A DNA stretch of 64,000 nt from Rhynchonema sp. JSB1_4 (taxonomy: Eukaryota; Nematoda; Chromadorea; Monhysterida; Xyalidae): contig JASAMV010006501.1 of assembly GCA_030248065.1 (NCBI GenBank), positions 1-64,000 of the forward strand. Reading direction: 5' to 3'. The notes beneath the pieces were generated by a model. The model was given only the letters and a program-made list of their open reading frames with translations, made no database searches and was not told the DNA's origin. This document shows positions 12,583 through 24,069 of the stretch, piece by piece (position 1 is the stretch's first letter; every line of letters begins with the position of its first letter). The position numbers and the translations under genes were made by a program.

Positions 12583-15500
12583 TTACATGAAATACATTCC
12601 ATTTTCACCGACGCGCCGTTTCAGCTGTATCTTCTCTTCTAAATCTCTCAGCTGCTGGGCATTCCACTCACGATACTCGTCGCGGCCGAACGAACTCATG
12701 CTGCCCGCCCTGCAATATAAGGCACATAATGATGTATGGTGTGCAGTGAAACATCACTAGGGGTCGGGGCCGAACTAGGTGCAACACTCCCAGGATTCAC
12801 ACTCACAACATCGTTGGAGGGCAACTTAGTGGAACAGTGATGTGAGAAATGGCTAATTTTGTTCACACATTATTTGACAAAAACGCTCATAGTTTATCGA
12901 GGGCTCAAACAAAGTTTCTGGACTTGCACAGGCAGAATGGCAGAGTGTCCGGAAATTCAAACACGGGGGACGAGGATTTTTCCAGAATTACGTTTTCGCA
13001 AGTAGTTTGCACTAACTCGTCAGCCACTTCCGCTCCGATCTGTCGCATGCGCGCATTGGTGGCGATGTGGTGCGCGTAGTAGACGGGTGCCGGCAGACTG
13101 ACCGCGCGTGTGCATCGTGCGTACGTGTAGCACAGGTAGTAGGTCAACAGTTGAAGTTGGTCGGGCGTGAAACCGAAATCATCGCTCAACACGTGGTAGT
13201 GCGTCGGACGCGATGTGCCCTGAACGCGCAAGACCAGTTTACGGTCGCTGATAACAATAATGCGACCCGTCTTGAGATGGTCAAGTTGACTTTTGGGAAT
13301 CAAGTCATGATGCCATAAATTTAGATCAGCGTTGTAAAGAAATTTGTTGTTGGTCCGAGCAGACATAAGTTACTCTGATCGAAAATGGTGCTGTGAACAA
13401 ATCCCGAAACAACTACCCAGGCAGTAAACGTAGTTACGTGATCGAGATAAGAACGGACCGGGCCAATCGCCGTGCGGTGACCCCATCAAACCGACCTGAA
13501 TGCCTTGATGCGAGTTGAGATAGAAATCGAATTCGAACGGATGTACAATGTCAGTGTCAACAGTGGTGCCGGGACTTACGTTTTGACGCTGAAAACTGGG
13601 ATGCAATGCGAGATGGTACGGGCTCTGGTTGTCATTCACGCTAACCGCCGGTCTGTCGCGTGGATTCATGTTCTTCCTGAACAGGCGCGTGTGGTGCCGC
13701 TTTTGCACAACGATAAATGTGATCTTCGGACAGTAGCCGTCTTGCAGTTCGCTGCAGGCCGCTTGGATTGCGCACAACTCTTTCATCATCACCTGAACCA
13801 GATAACAACTTTCATTGCAAAGTGGAGCAGGACTGACCGAATCAATATTCACGTTGTTTATGTTTGAGCTTGAGTGCATGTGGTGAAACATCAGATGTAT
13901 TATACCAATTTCCAGCCAACCAAAAGGACGACATCAACACTTATGTACCTCCAGAAATTGGCCGTCCGACACGCCATCGCGGTAGTAGAGTATCTGCAGG
14001 GGTTTGAGTTTTGTGCATTGAAAATAGGACTTGAGACTTTGTTTGACGGCATCTTTCAGTCGATCGTGAGGCAATATCTCGACTTTGGGCGGCAACACCA
14101 AGTCGCGACCGATGTACTTTTGCGGCAGATTGTCCACGCTGCTCGCTATCTGCAACACACATTTTGAATTACAGGTCACTACGATGCGTTTCACATTTAC
14201 CCTGCCGAATGCACTTACAGCGGCCAGACTCGGAATCTTGCCGGTTGTGTCATGCGTGACGTCGACGCCGAACAAGATGATGGGTTTCTCGAAGAATTGC
14301 TTCCTGAAATGGCGAATGGCTCAACCAAATGTGCGCACCGACAAATACAGGACTACAACGAACATGATGTTGAGCTGCTGCGGATTGTCGACGAGCTTCG
14401 AGTTGACACCACCGAGTTTGGCGTTCAATTTGAGACACACATTCGATAGTAGCGATGCCTCGCCGTGTGGGTTATGGAGCACACGATACACGTTGGCTAG
14501 CTGGATCACTTGCGACACGATGTCCGCCTGGCCGCTGTAGTACTTCACCTCGCCTGACAGTGGCAAAATAATCGGTTAATGCTCGCTCACAATGCGTTTG
14601 TGTGTGTCAAAAAAAACAAGATCAAAGCTCGAAGCAGACAGAATATCAGACATGGTAATTTGGCCGACCTTGCGAATTTGCGAAAACAGAACACAAAATT
14701 GATGCACAGATACGTCAACGCAACGTACCATAGAGCTCGTTGCTCTTGAAAGGCAGAATGAATAGCAGGAGTCCAATGGCCTGCTGATCGTTACGTGCTC
14801 GGGTGACAGCTTTCTGCACACCGCCCTGTTGGAGCGTCTCCGAATAATAACGAACGTCGGCAGCATTGGGCAGTTGCAGTTGCATGCCAGCCGCATGTCG
14901 CGCCAGTGACTCGTAGAACCTGACGTTTAGCATGTAGACGAAATAATGACCAGCCGGGAAAATAAATCGTCATGGGTCGACTGTCGGTCTGGGAGAAGCC
15001 AACAGTGCAATAAACGAACCGAACATTTGTGGCCACAGGAGGCGAATGCACTAATCAACACAACATGTGACACGAACACACCTCGGAGCAATCTGTTGTG
15101 GTTGGACAGCCATTTGTTGATGTGCACCACCACCCCTGCCACCACGGCCACGACCCCCACCTCCGCCCCTGGGTGCAGGCAGACCACCCCGTGCAGGCAC
15201 AATCACTACAACGGCGGCTTGGCGCACGTGCTGATCCGGTGTTTTGTACAACATCAATTGGTCCATGTTCCACGCACCATCCGATGGTTTGGTTGTTCCC
15301 GTTTGCTAAAAAGTACAGACAAAGTACCATGAAATAGATGGATTCCACGCAAACTAAGGTCTGCCGCACTCTTATCCTATGTCCTGTCGTAGCACTTGGC
15401 AGATAATTGTTGTGGTAGAAGACAGCAGTGGCAGAAGATGGTTGAGGATTGTCCGTGTGCCGACCCGACCTTCAGCCGCTGTCATGCCAGAGTCATTACG

Positions 15501-18500
15501 CGTCTTGTACATAACACACGACTGACCTTGTACTGCAACTGCGGCGGGCCGAGCACGCGTCCCTTAACTTCCTTCAATTTCATTTCGGACGACATGCCAA
15601 TTTGCTGCCAATTGTCGTGCTCATTGTAGCTGATCGCTTTCACTTTTTCTTCCATCTTTTCTTTGCGTTCGAGTGGCGGAATCGCAGTATTCTGCAGTGA
15701 CGTGCCACTATTACATTTGGGTAAGTGATAGAGAGCCATTTTTTGGTTGTGGGCGGAATGTTCACTTACAGAGTGATAGTCAGGATTAAGGATAGATATG
15801 TTGGAAGGCTTCACTACAGAAGGCCACCATGCTCAGACTGACAGCCCTGTAGACAAATTATGCAACCACAAGATCAGACACTTTTACAAACGCGAATAAT
15901 CGTAGTATGATCTCGGTCAGTCAAATTTTTGTTCGCCACGCGCTGTCTGTCAGCCATATTGCACAATTCGAACGGAAAGAAAGCGGTGCCCGCACCACGC
16001 CCTTTTTGCAGCAACGGCCAATCCGTGCATCTGCGATATAGAAGACATTTATTCTGTCAAACACGGCCTGTGAGCAAGAAGAAACGTTAAACTTACTTCA
16101 GATGAATTTGATATTTGCGGCGATAATATTCAGTGATCGTGATTGGGACGTTTCTATTGTCTGTATCGGGAAACCTGCAATTCAATCTTTCGTCAAATCT
16201 CTGTTTATGATGGAACAGCACAAAGACAAACGTTACAACTGGATTGGTGGCGTACTTGTAACTGTTGGCCGTGTGCTTGTGCGAGACACCCGTGCATTTG
16301 AAGCGATGCCCCAAATGAGTGGTCTTGAACTCCAATCCTGCAAAATGGCAGGTGACCGAATAAATGAATAAATTTAAGCGAGACCAGACGTTTGCGAGAC
16401 GGCCAAAGACCAAATGTAATACCAAGTACCAACCGTTGCATTCCTTATTCAATTGTTTCACCTGATGAGCATGTAAGATCGGCGGGACGTTGTGCGGGGG
16501 CAGATTCAAAATCGCAGCCGCAAACGCAACACCGGCTTGTTGTGGCGGCGGTTCGGTGAGTTTGTAGAACGCTGATGCAACAACTAAAACGCAACACTCG
16601 ATTCCGATAATTTGACGAAACATATTTTTGGCCGAAATATAACACGGTGGTTAAAATTAGGGGCAAAGTGTCCTTCAAACCACATGATCAAAGCAAGACC
16701 ATACCGATCACAATGTATGACACCGATTAAAACAAGATGATAAAAAAACGCACGTTCGACGTTCAGTTTGAGTTTCCAGTCGGCCCCGATCATCGGCGAT
16801 TGGTACCAGCCACGCAACAACTCACGACCACAACCCAAGTCAATGTGTTCGTCGGTCAACATGTACATCGAGCGACCGAATGGCACAATTGTTTGACTGA
16901 AATTTGCAATACAGAATAAATGTACTCACTGGGTGCACTAATACAAGGGTCTGGGGGAATGGGCGTACTTACATTACTGTTTTTGTTTGCTAGATTTTGA
17001 TAGCCCATTTCCGTCCCGTACCCGTGCGTGTTCAAAATTTGTCCAATTTCAGACAGCATGTACACACTAACGAATAGAAGAAGTGTTGTCGAATGAGCAG
17101 GTCGAGCACTTGCATCTCCTGTCGACATCGATCATATGGCTGCTGGCTGTATCGCTGTCGCATCGACTCGGTGTCCACTGGGATGCGTTCCACCAACTTC
17201 ACTTCCATCATGTAGGTCGGTTCTGATTGCAGGGATCGGTCACACTCGCATATCTTGCTCTTGGCCGTTAGTCGTTTCACCTGTTGCACCAGCACTGTTC
17301 ATGCACGTACGAACACCTTGTGACGTCCGACAAACTACTATACCACACTCACCTTTCCACTCGGCACGCCCAGGTTCAATTCTTCGAGTGCAAACATCAA
17401 ATTGGCGCGATCATACAAGCATGTGAACCGATATCGATCGCCGAACACCTGGGGATGTTTGCGGGCAAACCACTGGAACACAGACCAGCACTCGTCACTG
17501 AAAGCACATTAGCATCATGAAACATTGCAAATTTTGCAACATGACAAGCGAATAACGGCTGACTCACCGACGTCGCACATCGCGCGGTTTCTTTCCGGCA
17601 TCACGTTTGATATCGATACGGTACTGGTAGGCGACGAACTTGGGCACGTTCAGATCGAGAAAATTGGTCACCAACTGCACCGGCTGGCCGACTTTGCCGA
17701 CGCCTGTAAGTTGCGAAAGACAAAATGAGAGGCGAGCCTCATTTGTAGTGAACACGCAGCGAACATACTCTGTTTTAGGCAAGCTGAGCGTGATGGACTA
17801 TTGCAAGTGTGAACGGACAAAGTGAACGAAGACACACTACACTTCTGATGTTTCAACAGTTCTGTCACAACGCAATACAGATTTGTTCGTCGAAGCAAGC
17901 AAAACTCCACTTCGATGCAGAAAATGCATCGTAACGCTTTGACTGACCGGGTCGCTTCATTGGAGGATGTTGTTGGCCATAGCGAATCAAACTCTTAATT
18001 TCGCTCGACGATTTGTTTGCCAGTCGCAGACCGGGATGCGCGGCGCGCAACGTCTGTGAATCATCCGGTTCTTCTTCCTCCAGGTGCACACCTGAGATGA
18101 AAATCGCAATCACGGTATCGTTTTCGTGTCTGACACTGCTTCGTATGTAACACCACTAAGCCAGTCACTCATAGGGATCGGTATCGGCGGTATGCCGATA
18201 CCCGATACTTGGAAAATGCCGATACCCGATAGTTCATGAAAAAAGCCGATACCCGATACTTCGAAAATAACCCGATACCCGATAGTGCAAAATACTAATA
18301 AAAACACCGTTTTCAAAAACAACCCCCCTCGCGGTCCGAGATTTTTTTTGTTTTAGGGGGCATCCCTCTTGTATCCGAAACCCGAGCCGAAAACTTTGGA
18401 TCTGGGTATTCGGTATCTGACTTTTTAATTTTCCAACGACACCATAGGCTGTGGCTGAGAGTCCCCAAATGGTACCCTACCCGCCCCGACCTTGCCCCAC

Positions 18501-19378
18501 TCTGGTGCCCTACCCCTCTCCACCTACCCGTCACGCTCTGGTACCCTACGCAACCCGAATTTTTACCGTCAAAATGCCCATTTTCCAGTAAAAAATGCCC
18601 AAATTTCGACCGAAAACCCTTAAAGGTGCAAAAATTGTGCGCCATACATGTATTTTATTGCACATAAAAATAGGCACCCGAAAAGTTGCGTGGCACAGTA
18701 CCCGCCACAAAAATATCCTCCCCACCCACCCCATTTTCCAGGTATACTACCCTCCTACACGCCCCCGGATTGTTCCCCCTATGCACCCTACCCGCCCGCC
18801 AAAGCAGCCACAGCACTGGTCATAACTGAAATGTTTTGGTGAAATGCTCAACAAGCGTACGTTGCAACTGATGGTGCAGCGGATCGCCACCGGACCCAGG
18901 CACGGCAGCAGCTGGCACTGGCTGGGCACGAGCAGCCATTCCCGATTGATCGCCAGCTCCGATTGTCGCTCCAACACCAGGCCCTCTCGTTGCCAACTGT
19001 TCCTCAGCTTGCACCTGCTGCGTCGACGCCTCACCGTGCGTCTCCCTTGTGTCGCCACCAGCGGACGCCGCATCACCGGGTATCGGTTGACGATACTTTC
19101 TGCCTTGAAGGGGGTGAGAACGATTGATATGGATAAGCTACAGCTACATAGGAGTTCCAAACTTTGGCATTACGGACAAGATCTGCAATTTGGAACCCAA
19201 GTCCATGAATTTTTGATGATGGTAGTGAGTGACAAACGGCAAGATTACTCGAGGCGCTTAACTGCAGAAACAATCGGAACGCGGTCAGGGTCAACAATGT
19301 CCTTAACGCGACATTGTCACAAACTATTCAACTGGCCCTGCACCAATAAACAACCGACGTACTCTTTTTCTTTGGCAT
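12583..19378 (-). CDS. AGO: Argonaute (AGO clade), small-RNA effector
   Basis: Exons from 5' to 3': 19378-19359 (tentative, starts MPKKKST), 19099-18861, 18091-17948, 17703-17568, 17497-17353, 17280-17068, 16989-16973 (tentative 17-nt microexon), 16896-16754, 16583-16434, 16337-16097, 16030-15888, 15813-15770, 15691-15527, 15305-15082, 14919-14729, 14553-14349, 14303-14219, 14149-13949, 13792-13646, 13588-13496, 13219-13017, 12709-12583; 1,091 aa with phases agreeing. Domains: Gln/Ala/Gly-rich leader 1-130, N 134-230, linker 1 305-350, PAZ about 400-530, MID about 600-800, PIWI 800-1091. It should bind small RNAs and cleave or silence matching transcripts. PIWI shows [34 protein letters not shown] and YYAHH, and the protein ends MYFM like animal AGOs (MYFA). 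Catalytic Asp (about 821), Asp (893) and His (1032) are present; the glutamate-finger position reads Asp. The MID carries a Gly/Arg-rich insertion. The first exon and microexon are the least certain parts. Confidence 0.95.
18158..18440. mobile_element. Repeat-rich element in Argonaute intron (CCGATACCCGATA units)
   Basis: Four to five copies of CCGATACCCGATA spaced by about 30 bp lie at 18185-18290, followed by related ggtatccga-type sequence on the other strand near 18370-18420. The layout, subterminal short repeats in opposite orientations, matches the other miniature elements in this window, but I could not pair clear ends. It sits in the intron between the second and third Argonaute exons. 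Confidence 0.5.
18443..18819. mobile_element. hAT-like miniature element, family A (degenerate)
   Basis: The right end AGCCACAGCACTG (18807-18819) matches the family A terminal repeat; the left end CATAGGCTGTGGCT is degenerate. The interior has TGGTACCCTACC repeats near both ends and the family core (AATGCCC, CCCAAATTTCGACCG, TACATGTA). It lies within an Argonaute intron. No clear 8-bp target duplication. Confidence 0.7.
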
Positions 19379-19684
19379 TTTCGTCAATCAATGCAATCAA
19401 ACTCGCGCTGGCGCACAAAAATCGCCGAGTGTCTGATTCAAACACGGTTTTTCTCGCGGTTCCAGGCTACTGGTACTTTAATGGTACACAGTGTTGGAGT
19501 GGCGGTACTCTGGAGGGGGGATAAATACTGTAGCAGACAGAGCCGATGGCCTGGGGGTTATGTACCTGGGGGCGTTGGGGGTTAGGCTTTTGGGTGAAAA
19601 TTTTTAATGTGTTTATTATGTGTGGAATCGTCTGGAAAACGTAGTATTTGCGCGCGTAGCACGCGAATTTTGGGTAATTTGAGC

Positions 19685-20081
19685 CAGTGTAGTTCCTGGT
19701 CCGGAGGGGGAACAGGCGGTACCCCCCTTTTTTCGGAGGGGGAACAGACGTACCCACCTGGGCGGGGAAAGGGGGGGGGGGGGAGGACCCAAATTTGGAG
19801 AAAAGTCATTTTTTGAGGTCGAAAATTTGGCTCATTTTTGCCCCTTTTTGGAAAAAATTCTCCATAAAAAGGGTATTTTGGCGACTTTTGACATCATTGA
19901 CCTAAAAATCACCCATTTTAGGCCAAAAAATGCCTATTTTAGGCCAAAATTTGCCTATTTTAGGTAAAAATTGGGGGAGCAGACGTACCCGAGGGGGAAC
20001 AGTGGGGCAGGCGTACCATGGAGGGGGAACAGACGTACCCGAGGGGGGACCCCCTCCCCCCCACCCCCAGGAACTACACTG
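19685..20081. mobile_element. hAT-like miniature element, family D, with 8-bp TSD
   Basis: It has perfect 15-bp terminal inverted repeats CAGTGTAGTTCCTGG and an exact 8-bp target duplication ATTTGAGC on both sides (19677-19684 and 20082-20089). Inside are repeated GGGGGAACAGACGTACCC units at both ends and an AT-rich core. 397 bp, no coding capacity. Confidence 0.92.
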
Positions 20082-20199
20082 ATTTGAGCTGAGGTAAAAA
20101 CCACTAAATTTACTCTAATTTTGGCCACTTTGGTCAAAAATTGGCACTTTTGGGGCAAAATCAAGGGGGATACCTACTGTACCGGGTTGTGAAGGTTGT

Positions 20200-20626
20200 T
20201 GTAACAGGCCCGACGAGGTCCGGGGGTCGGCCCGGCCCGGCCCGACTTGAACAAAAGTCGGCCCGGCCCGGCCCGATTTTTTCGGCCAGACTTTTTCTCA
20301 TGATATTTCTAACCAATTTTCTGGTGCAAATATTACTGTTTTTTGGTTTAGAAATATATACCTGATAATCATGGAAGTCGGTACTAACTAACTTGCAGAA
20401 TCGCTAAAAATTTTGGCAAATTTAGTTAAAAAATCACGATTTTTTATTGAAATTCGATGATGTCGGCCTTGTCGGGCCTTTTCGGGCGGGCCACCCCGGC
20501 CCGACATTCCGGAAAGTCGGCCCGGCCCGGCCCGACCGTTCGGGCCGGAAACCTCGGCCCGGCCCGGCCCGATACCCACCTCTGGTGCCGTGAGGGAGCC
20601 CCCCTCTCCCCCCAGGAACTACACTG
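20200..20626. mobile_element. GGCCC-repeat element and family D end fragment
   Basis: Tandem GGCCCGGCCCGGCCCGA units lie at 20228-20275 and 20516-20570 around an AT-rich core. The right end CCACCTCTG (to about 20583) matches the family G terminal repeat seen complete at 23263. A family D right end, CCAGGAACTACACTG, follows at 20612-20626 without a left partner. The core at 20340-20460 is repeated, inverted, at 63900-64000. Confidence 0.65.
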
Positions 20627-21139
20627 CTAGTGACCAATTTTGAAATAAAAAACCCTGGGTTGGGGGTTCTATTTTCGACAATACGGCAACTCGATTTCTT
20701 GTTCATTGGGATGCGATACGACTATGGGGAAACTGCTCGGTTTCGTTGTGGGGTGTTAATGCGTTGCGTATTCGTGTTCGTGTTGCTTGCAGATGCAGTC
20801 AACTTGCGGTAAAAAGCCGCACTCACCCTGATGAAGGGTCGCACTATGATGATGTCATACTGACTTTGAATTGGCGCGCATTGTTATAAAATGATTGGGC
20901 ACGCTTACGGTAAATGAACGCTGTTGATGGTGAACGCATGAACACACGCTGAACGCAAAAAAATCCTGAAATATTAAGCGCGGTGATTTGAATGAAAATT
21001 GACAGGTGGAGGGAGCGGGTCGAAACTGGATATTTGACTTCAATGCAGATTTAACACAGTTGTGGAAACGTGATAAACAAATAATGTTTCAAAAGAAAGC
21101 AAATAAATAAAAATTCAACAAATGATATGCTATTCAATA

Positions 21140-21305
21140 TACCGTAAAAACCTAAATACAAGGGGGGGCTCTATTAATTCACTGACCCCATTTTCAAAAA
21201 ATTATTTTCGTTTCTCAGCGAGAGCGTTCCAAATCCGGTGTTATTTTCGATCGATATTCCGAGGGGAGCTCTATTCCGGGGGGCTCTATTTAGGTTTTTA
21301 CGGTA
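21140..21305. mobile_element. Foldback MITE, family F
   Basis: The terminal inverted repeats are TACCGTAAAAACCTAAATA. The interior has GGGGGCTCTATT units facing each other and the phrase attaattcactgacccc, shared with copies at 23013, 25019 and 51339. 166 bp, non-coding. Confidence 0.85.
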
Positions 21306-21364
21306 TGCTATTTAGGGACTCGAGGACCGTTTCGATGCATTAGCGATTTCTTTCAGTTGTGAAG

Positions 21365-21775
21365 GCTCAGATATAGTGACCAAAATTACGATAATTTATA
21401 TTTTCGGAAAAAAACGTTTTTTTTTCGAAAAAAAAATCGTTTTTCTCCAAAATTCCAAAGTCAAAAACACCCTTTTTTAGCAAGTTTTGCTTTGCTTATG
21501 GTTTGTTAATCCCCGCCTGCATGTTCAGGCACGAAAAAGGGTAGCTTTCAGCTGTTTTAGGCCTTTTTAAAACGATTTTCTAACATAGGTTCGAAGCCTC
21601 AAGAAAATTTCCCGCCATTTTCAGACCGAAAACACATTTTCTCTGAAAAATAAATTACCGGTAATTTTTCCGGGTAATTTATTTTCGAAAATTACCTGGC
21701 TCTGAAAAAAAACCGTTTTTTCGTTTTTTTTCCGAAAAAAACGGTTGTCTCCAGTTAAAAGTCACTATAGGTTTA
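21365..21775. repeat. AT-rich element with AGTGAC/GTCACT ends
   Basis: The left end ATAGTGACcaaa and right end GTCACTATA are inverted repeats. The interior contains several facing runs of cgaaaaaa/ttttttcg and two AATTTATTTTC/ggtaattt palindromes. It is probably a further miniature element; the borders are approximate. Confidence 0.5.
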
Positions 21776-21858
21776 GAAAGTCACATAGGAGTGGTTAAGT
21801 GGGGTGTAGGCTGAATAGGACTGGGGCTGAAGTGGGGTGCGGGCTGAATAGGACTGGG

Positions 21859-22299
21859 CAGTGCTGTGGCTGGGGAGGGGGGTGGGGGGGGTCCCCCCCC
21901 AATGGTACCCTACCCGCCCCGGCCTGGTACGCTACCCCCCTACCCGCCCCGCTCTGGTACCCTACCCCCCTACCCGCCCCGCCCTGGTACCCTACCCGCC
22001 CCGATTTTTACCCCCAAAATGCCCATTTTTCGGTCAAAAATGCCCAAATTTCGACCGAAAACCCTAAAAAGTGCAAAAAATTTCGCGCTGCGCGCGATAT
22101 ATGTACTTTTTAGTACATAAAAACAGGCGCACGAAAAAACTTGTGTTGTACCCTACCCGCCCCGAAAAATCTTCCCCCCCCCCCCCCCCCAAACCGGATT
22201 TCCCCCCCCCCCAAGATCCCAGGTACACTACCCCCCTACCCGCCCCGATTTTTTCCACCTATGTACCCTACCCGCCCCGCAAAAGTAGCCACAGCACTG
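21859..22299. mobile_element. hAT-like miniature element, family A, with 8-bp TSD
   Basis: The ends are CAGTGCTGTGGCT and AGCCACAGCACTG, with an exact 8-bp duplication GGACTGGG on both sides. From the left it has a G-run/C-run (ggggggtcccccc), four TGGTACCCTACCCGCCCC-type repeats, a core with the GCGCTGCGCGCGA hairpin, then more repeats. 441 bp, no transposase. Confidence 0.93.
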
Positions 22300-22310
22300 G
22301 GACTGGGTGG

Positions 22311-22660
22311 GGTCAGTGGTGTGGCTACCAAGGCGGGGCGGCAACCTACTGTACCACCAAAAATGTGGGGCGGCAACCTACCTACTGTACCGGCCGAGCT
22401 AGGGGGGGAACAAAATTTTGGGTCTAAATGTTGATGAAAATGTACTCTAAAACGCTAATTTTGCGCGCGATTTTTAGCCCATTTGGACTGGAGTGAAAAC
22501 TACCGATTTTATATCAATACCATTTTGAGCCGAAAATCACAACTTACTGTACCAGCCGCCGGGCTGCGACCTACCTACTGTACCAGCATGGAGCGTCAAC
22601 CTACCTACCTACTGTCAATACCTAGGGAGGCTCCCCCTCCCCACCCCCCCCCCCCCGCCA
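22311..22660. mobile_element. hAT-like miniature element, family B, copy 1
   Basis: The ends are CAGTGGTGTGGCTACC and GCCACACCAGTT, with flanks GGTGGGGT and GGTGGGGC (7 of 8). The subterminal repeat is CAACCTACCTACTGTACC, about seven copies, around a core with TTGCGCGCGATTTTT. Confidence 0.82.
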
Positions 22661-22699
22661 CACCAGTTGGTGGGGCTGAAGTGGGGTGCGGGCTTAATA

Positions 22700-23010
22700 G
22701 GACTGGGGTGGTCGGGCTGTCGGCTGTGCGGGCGGTGCGGGCTGAATAGGTAGGACGTTCCTTGCTTCGATCTTCGATCTCACAAGCAGAGCGGAGGAGG
22801 AGGAGCAGTGTTTAAAAATGCGTTGGCGCTCAGCACTATTCGTTCGTTCACCAGCAACAACCGAGCCCAAAGCGCCTTTTTGACCTAAAATCACCGAAAA
22901 TTGCGCTTCGCGCAGAGTAAGTAAACCGCACATTTTTTATGGGACCCAAATGGACCCGGTTCACAGAAACTGAGTTACAAAAGTATAAACATGACTCCCC
23001 GAGAAAAATT
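22700..23010. other. Intergenic DNA, no gene
   Basis: Contains short direct repeats of the phrase gggctgaatagg (shared with 21810-21855) and an unpaired TTGCGCTTCGCGCAGAG hairpin at 22902-22916. No coding signal. Confidence 0.45.
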
Positions 23011-23011
23011 A

Positions 23012-23160
23012 GTACCGTAAAAACCTAAATAGAAGGGGGGCTCTGACCCCATTTTGGGGGATCTACCGGGGGGCTCTATTCCGGGCGGCCTCTATTAATT
23101 CACTGACCCGAACCTGAAAAATTGTTCCCAAAAATACCCCCCAAAACCCCGTAAAAAGGC
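23012..23160. mobile_element. Foldback MITE, family F (one end)
   Basis: Begins TACCGTAAAAACCTAAATA and carries GGGGGCTCT units in both orientations plus attaattcactgaccc. The opposite terminal repeat is missing, so this copy is truncated or rearranged. Confidence 0.65.
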
Positions 23161-23262
23161 TTTTGAAAGGATGTTTTTTCGCTTGTAATCGCATTTATTC
23201 GTGTCTATTCGTCAATAAGAGGCGTGTTATGTGCTCTGAACGAGCAACAAACGTGCATAAAT

Positions 23263-24054
23263 CAGAGGTCGCAATCGGGCCGGCCCGACCTCGGGCCGGG
23301 CCGGGCCGGGCCGCGATTTTGGGCTTTTTGCTCGGGCCGGGCCGGGCCGGAGATTTGGAGGGTCGGGCCGGGCCGGGCCGGGCACCCCGGCCCGAAGCTT
23401 CTGAAGTGACTTATTTTACTGAAAAAGTAGGGGTTTTTTTGTCAAAAATACTAAAATTTCTGACGGATTCAGCAAGTAAGTGATCAGTATTGTCCAGTGG
23501 TGTGGCTACCCAGGCGTGCAATCAACCTACTGTACCACTACAAAGACCTGCAATCAACCTACCTACTGTACCGGCCGAGCTTGGGTCTTGGGGGGCCTCA
23601 TTTCGCGCGCAGCGCGCGATTTTTCTATTATATGGAGTGAAAAATAATCAATTTTATACCATTTTGAGCCAAAAATAGCAACATACTGTACCAGCCGGGG
23701 GGCGGCGACCTATCTACTGTACCAGGATGGCGCGTCATCTACCTTACCTATCTTCTACTGTACATAGGGGGGACCCCACCCCCAGCCACACCATTGGTAT
23801 TGTCTATCTGGCGACTTTTTCATGGAAAACAATGAATTTTCAACCAAAAAAATAGATTCAAAAATCGCAAAAATTATGACAAAAATTGGGTTAAAATCTG
23901 AGCCAAAAATTCGGGCCGGGCCGGGCCGGAGATTTGGGGGTTTGGGCCGGGCCGGGCCGGAGATTTGGGGGTACGGGTCGGGCCGGGCCGGGCCGGAGAT
24001 TTGGGGGCTCGGGCCGGGCCGGGCCGGCCAAACCCGGCCCGATTGCGACCTCTG
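23263..24054. mobile_element. hAT-like element, family G, split by a nested element
   Basis: The terminal inverted repeats are CAGAGGTCGCAATCGGGCC, with an exact 8-bp duplication GCATAAAT on each side. Tandem GGGCCGGGCC units lie inside both ends. A family B element (23495-23796) with its own duplication is inserted in the middle, so the original element was about 480 bp. No coding capacity. Confidence 0.93.
23495..23796. mobile_element. hAT-like miniature element, family B, copy 2, nested
   Basis: The ends are CAGTGGTGTGGCTAC and CCACACCATTG with an exact 8-bp duplication GTATTGTC. The subterminal repeats are of the CCTACTGTACC type and the core holds CGCGCGCAGCGCGCGA. It is inserted inside the family G element. 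Confidence 0.93.
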
Positions 24055-24069
24055 GCATAAATGTCCCTG

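Noticed and set aside
16097..16337. An intron within the Argonaute PAZ exon (near 16160-16250)
   Set aside because: GT and AG candidates exist, but none gives matching phase; the frame is open throughout, so I kept one exon with an insertion of about 18 residues.
18844..19524. 226-codon + strand open frame
   Set aside because: It lies opposite the Argonaute N-terminal exon, which has agreeing phases and typical Gln/Ala/Gly-rich composition; the + strand translation has no recognisable domain.
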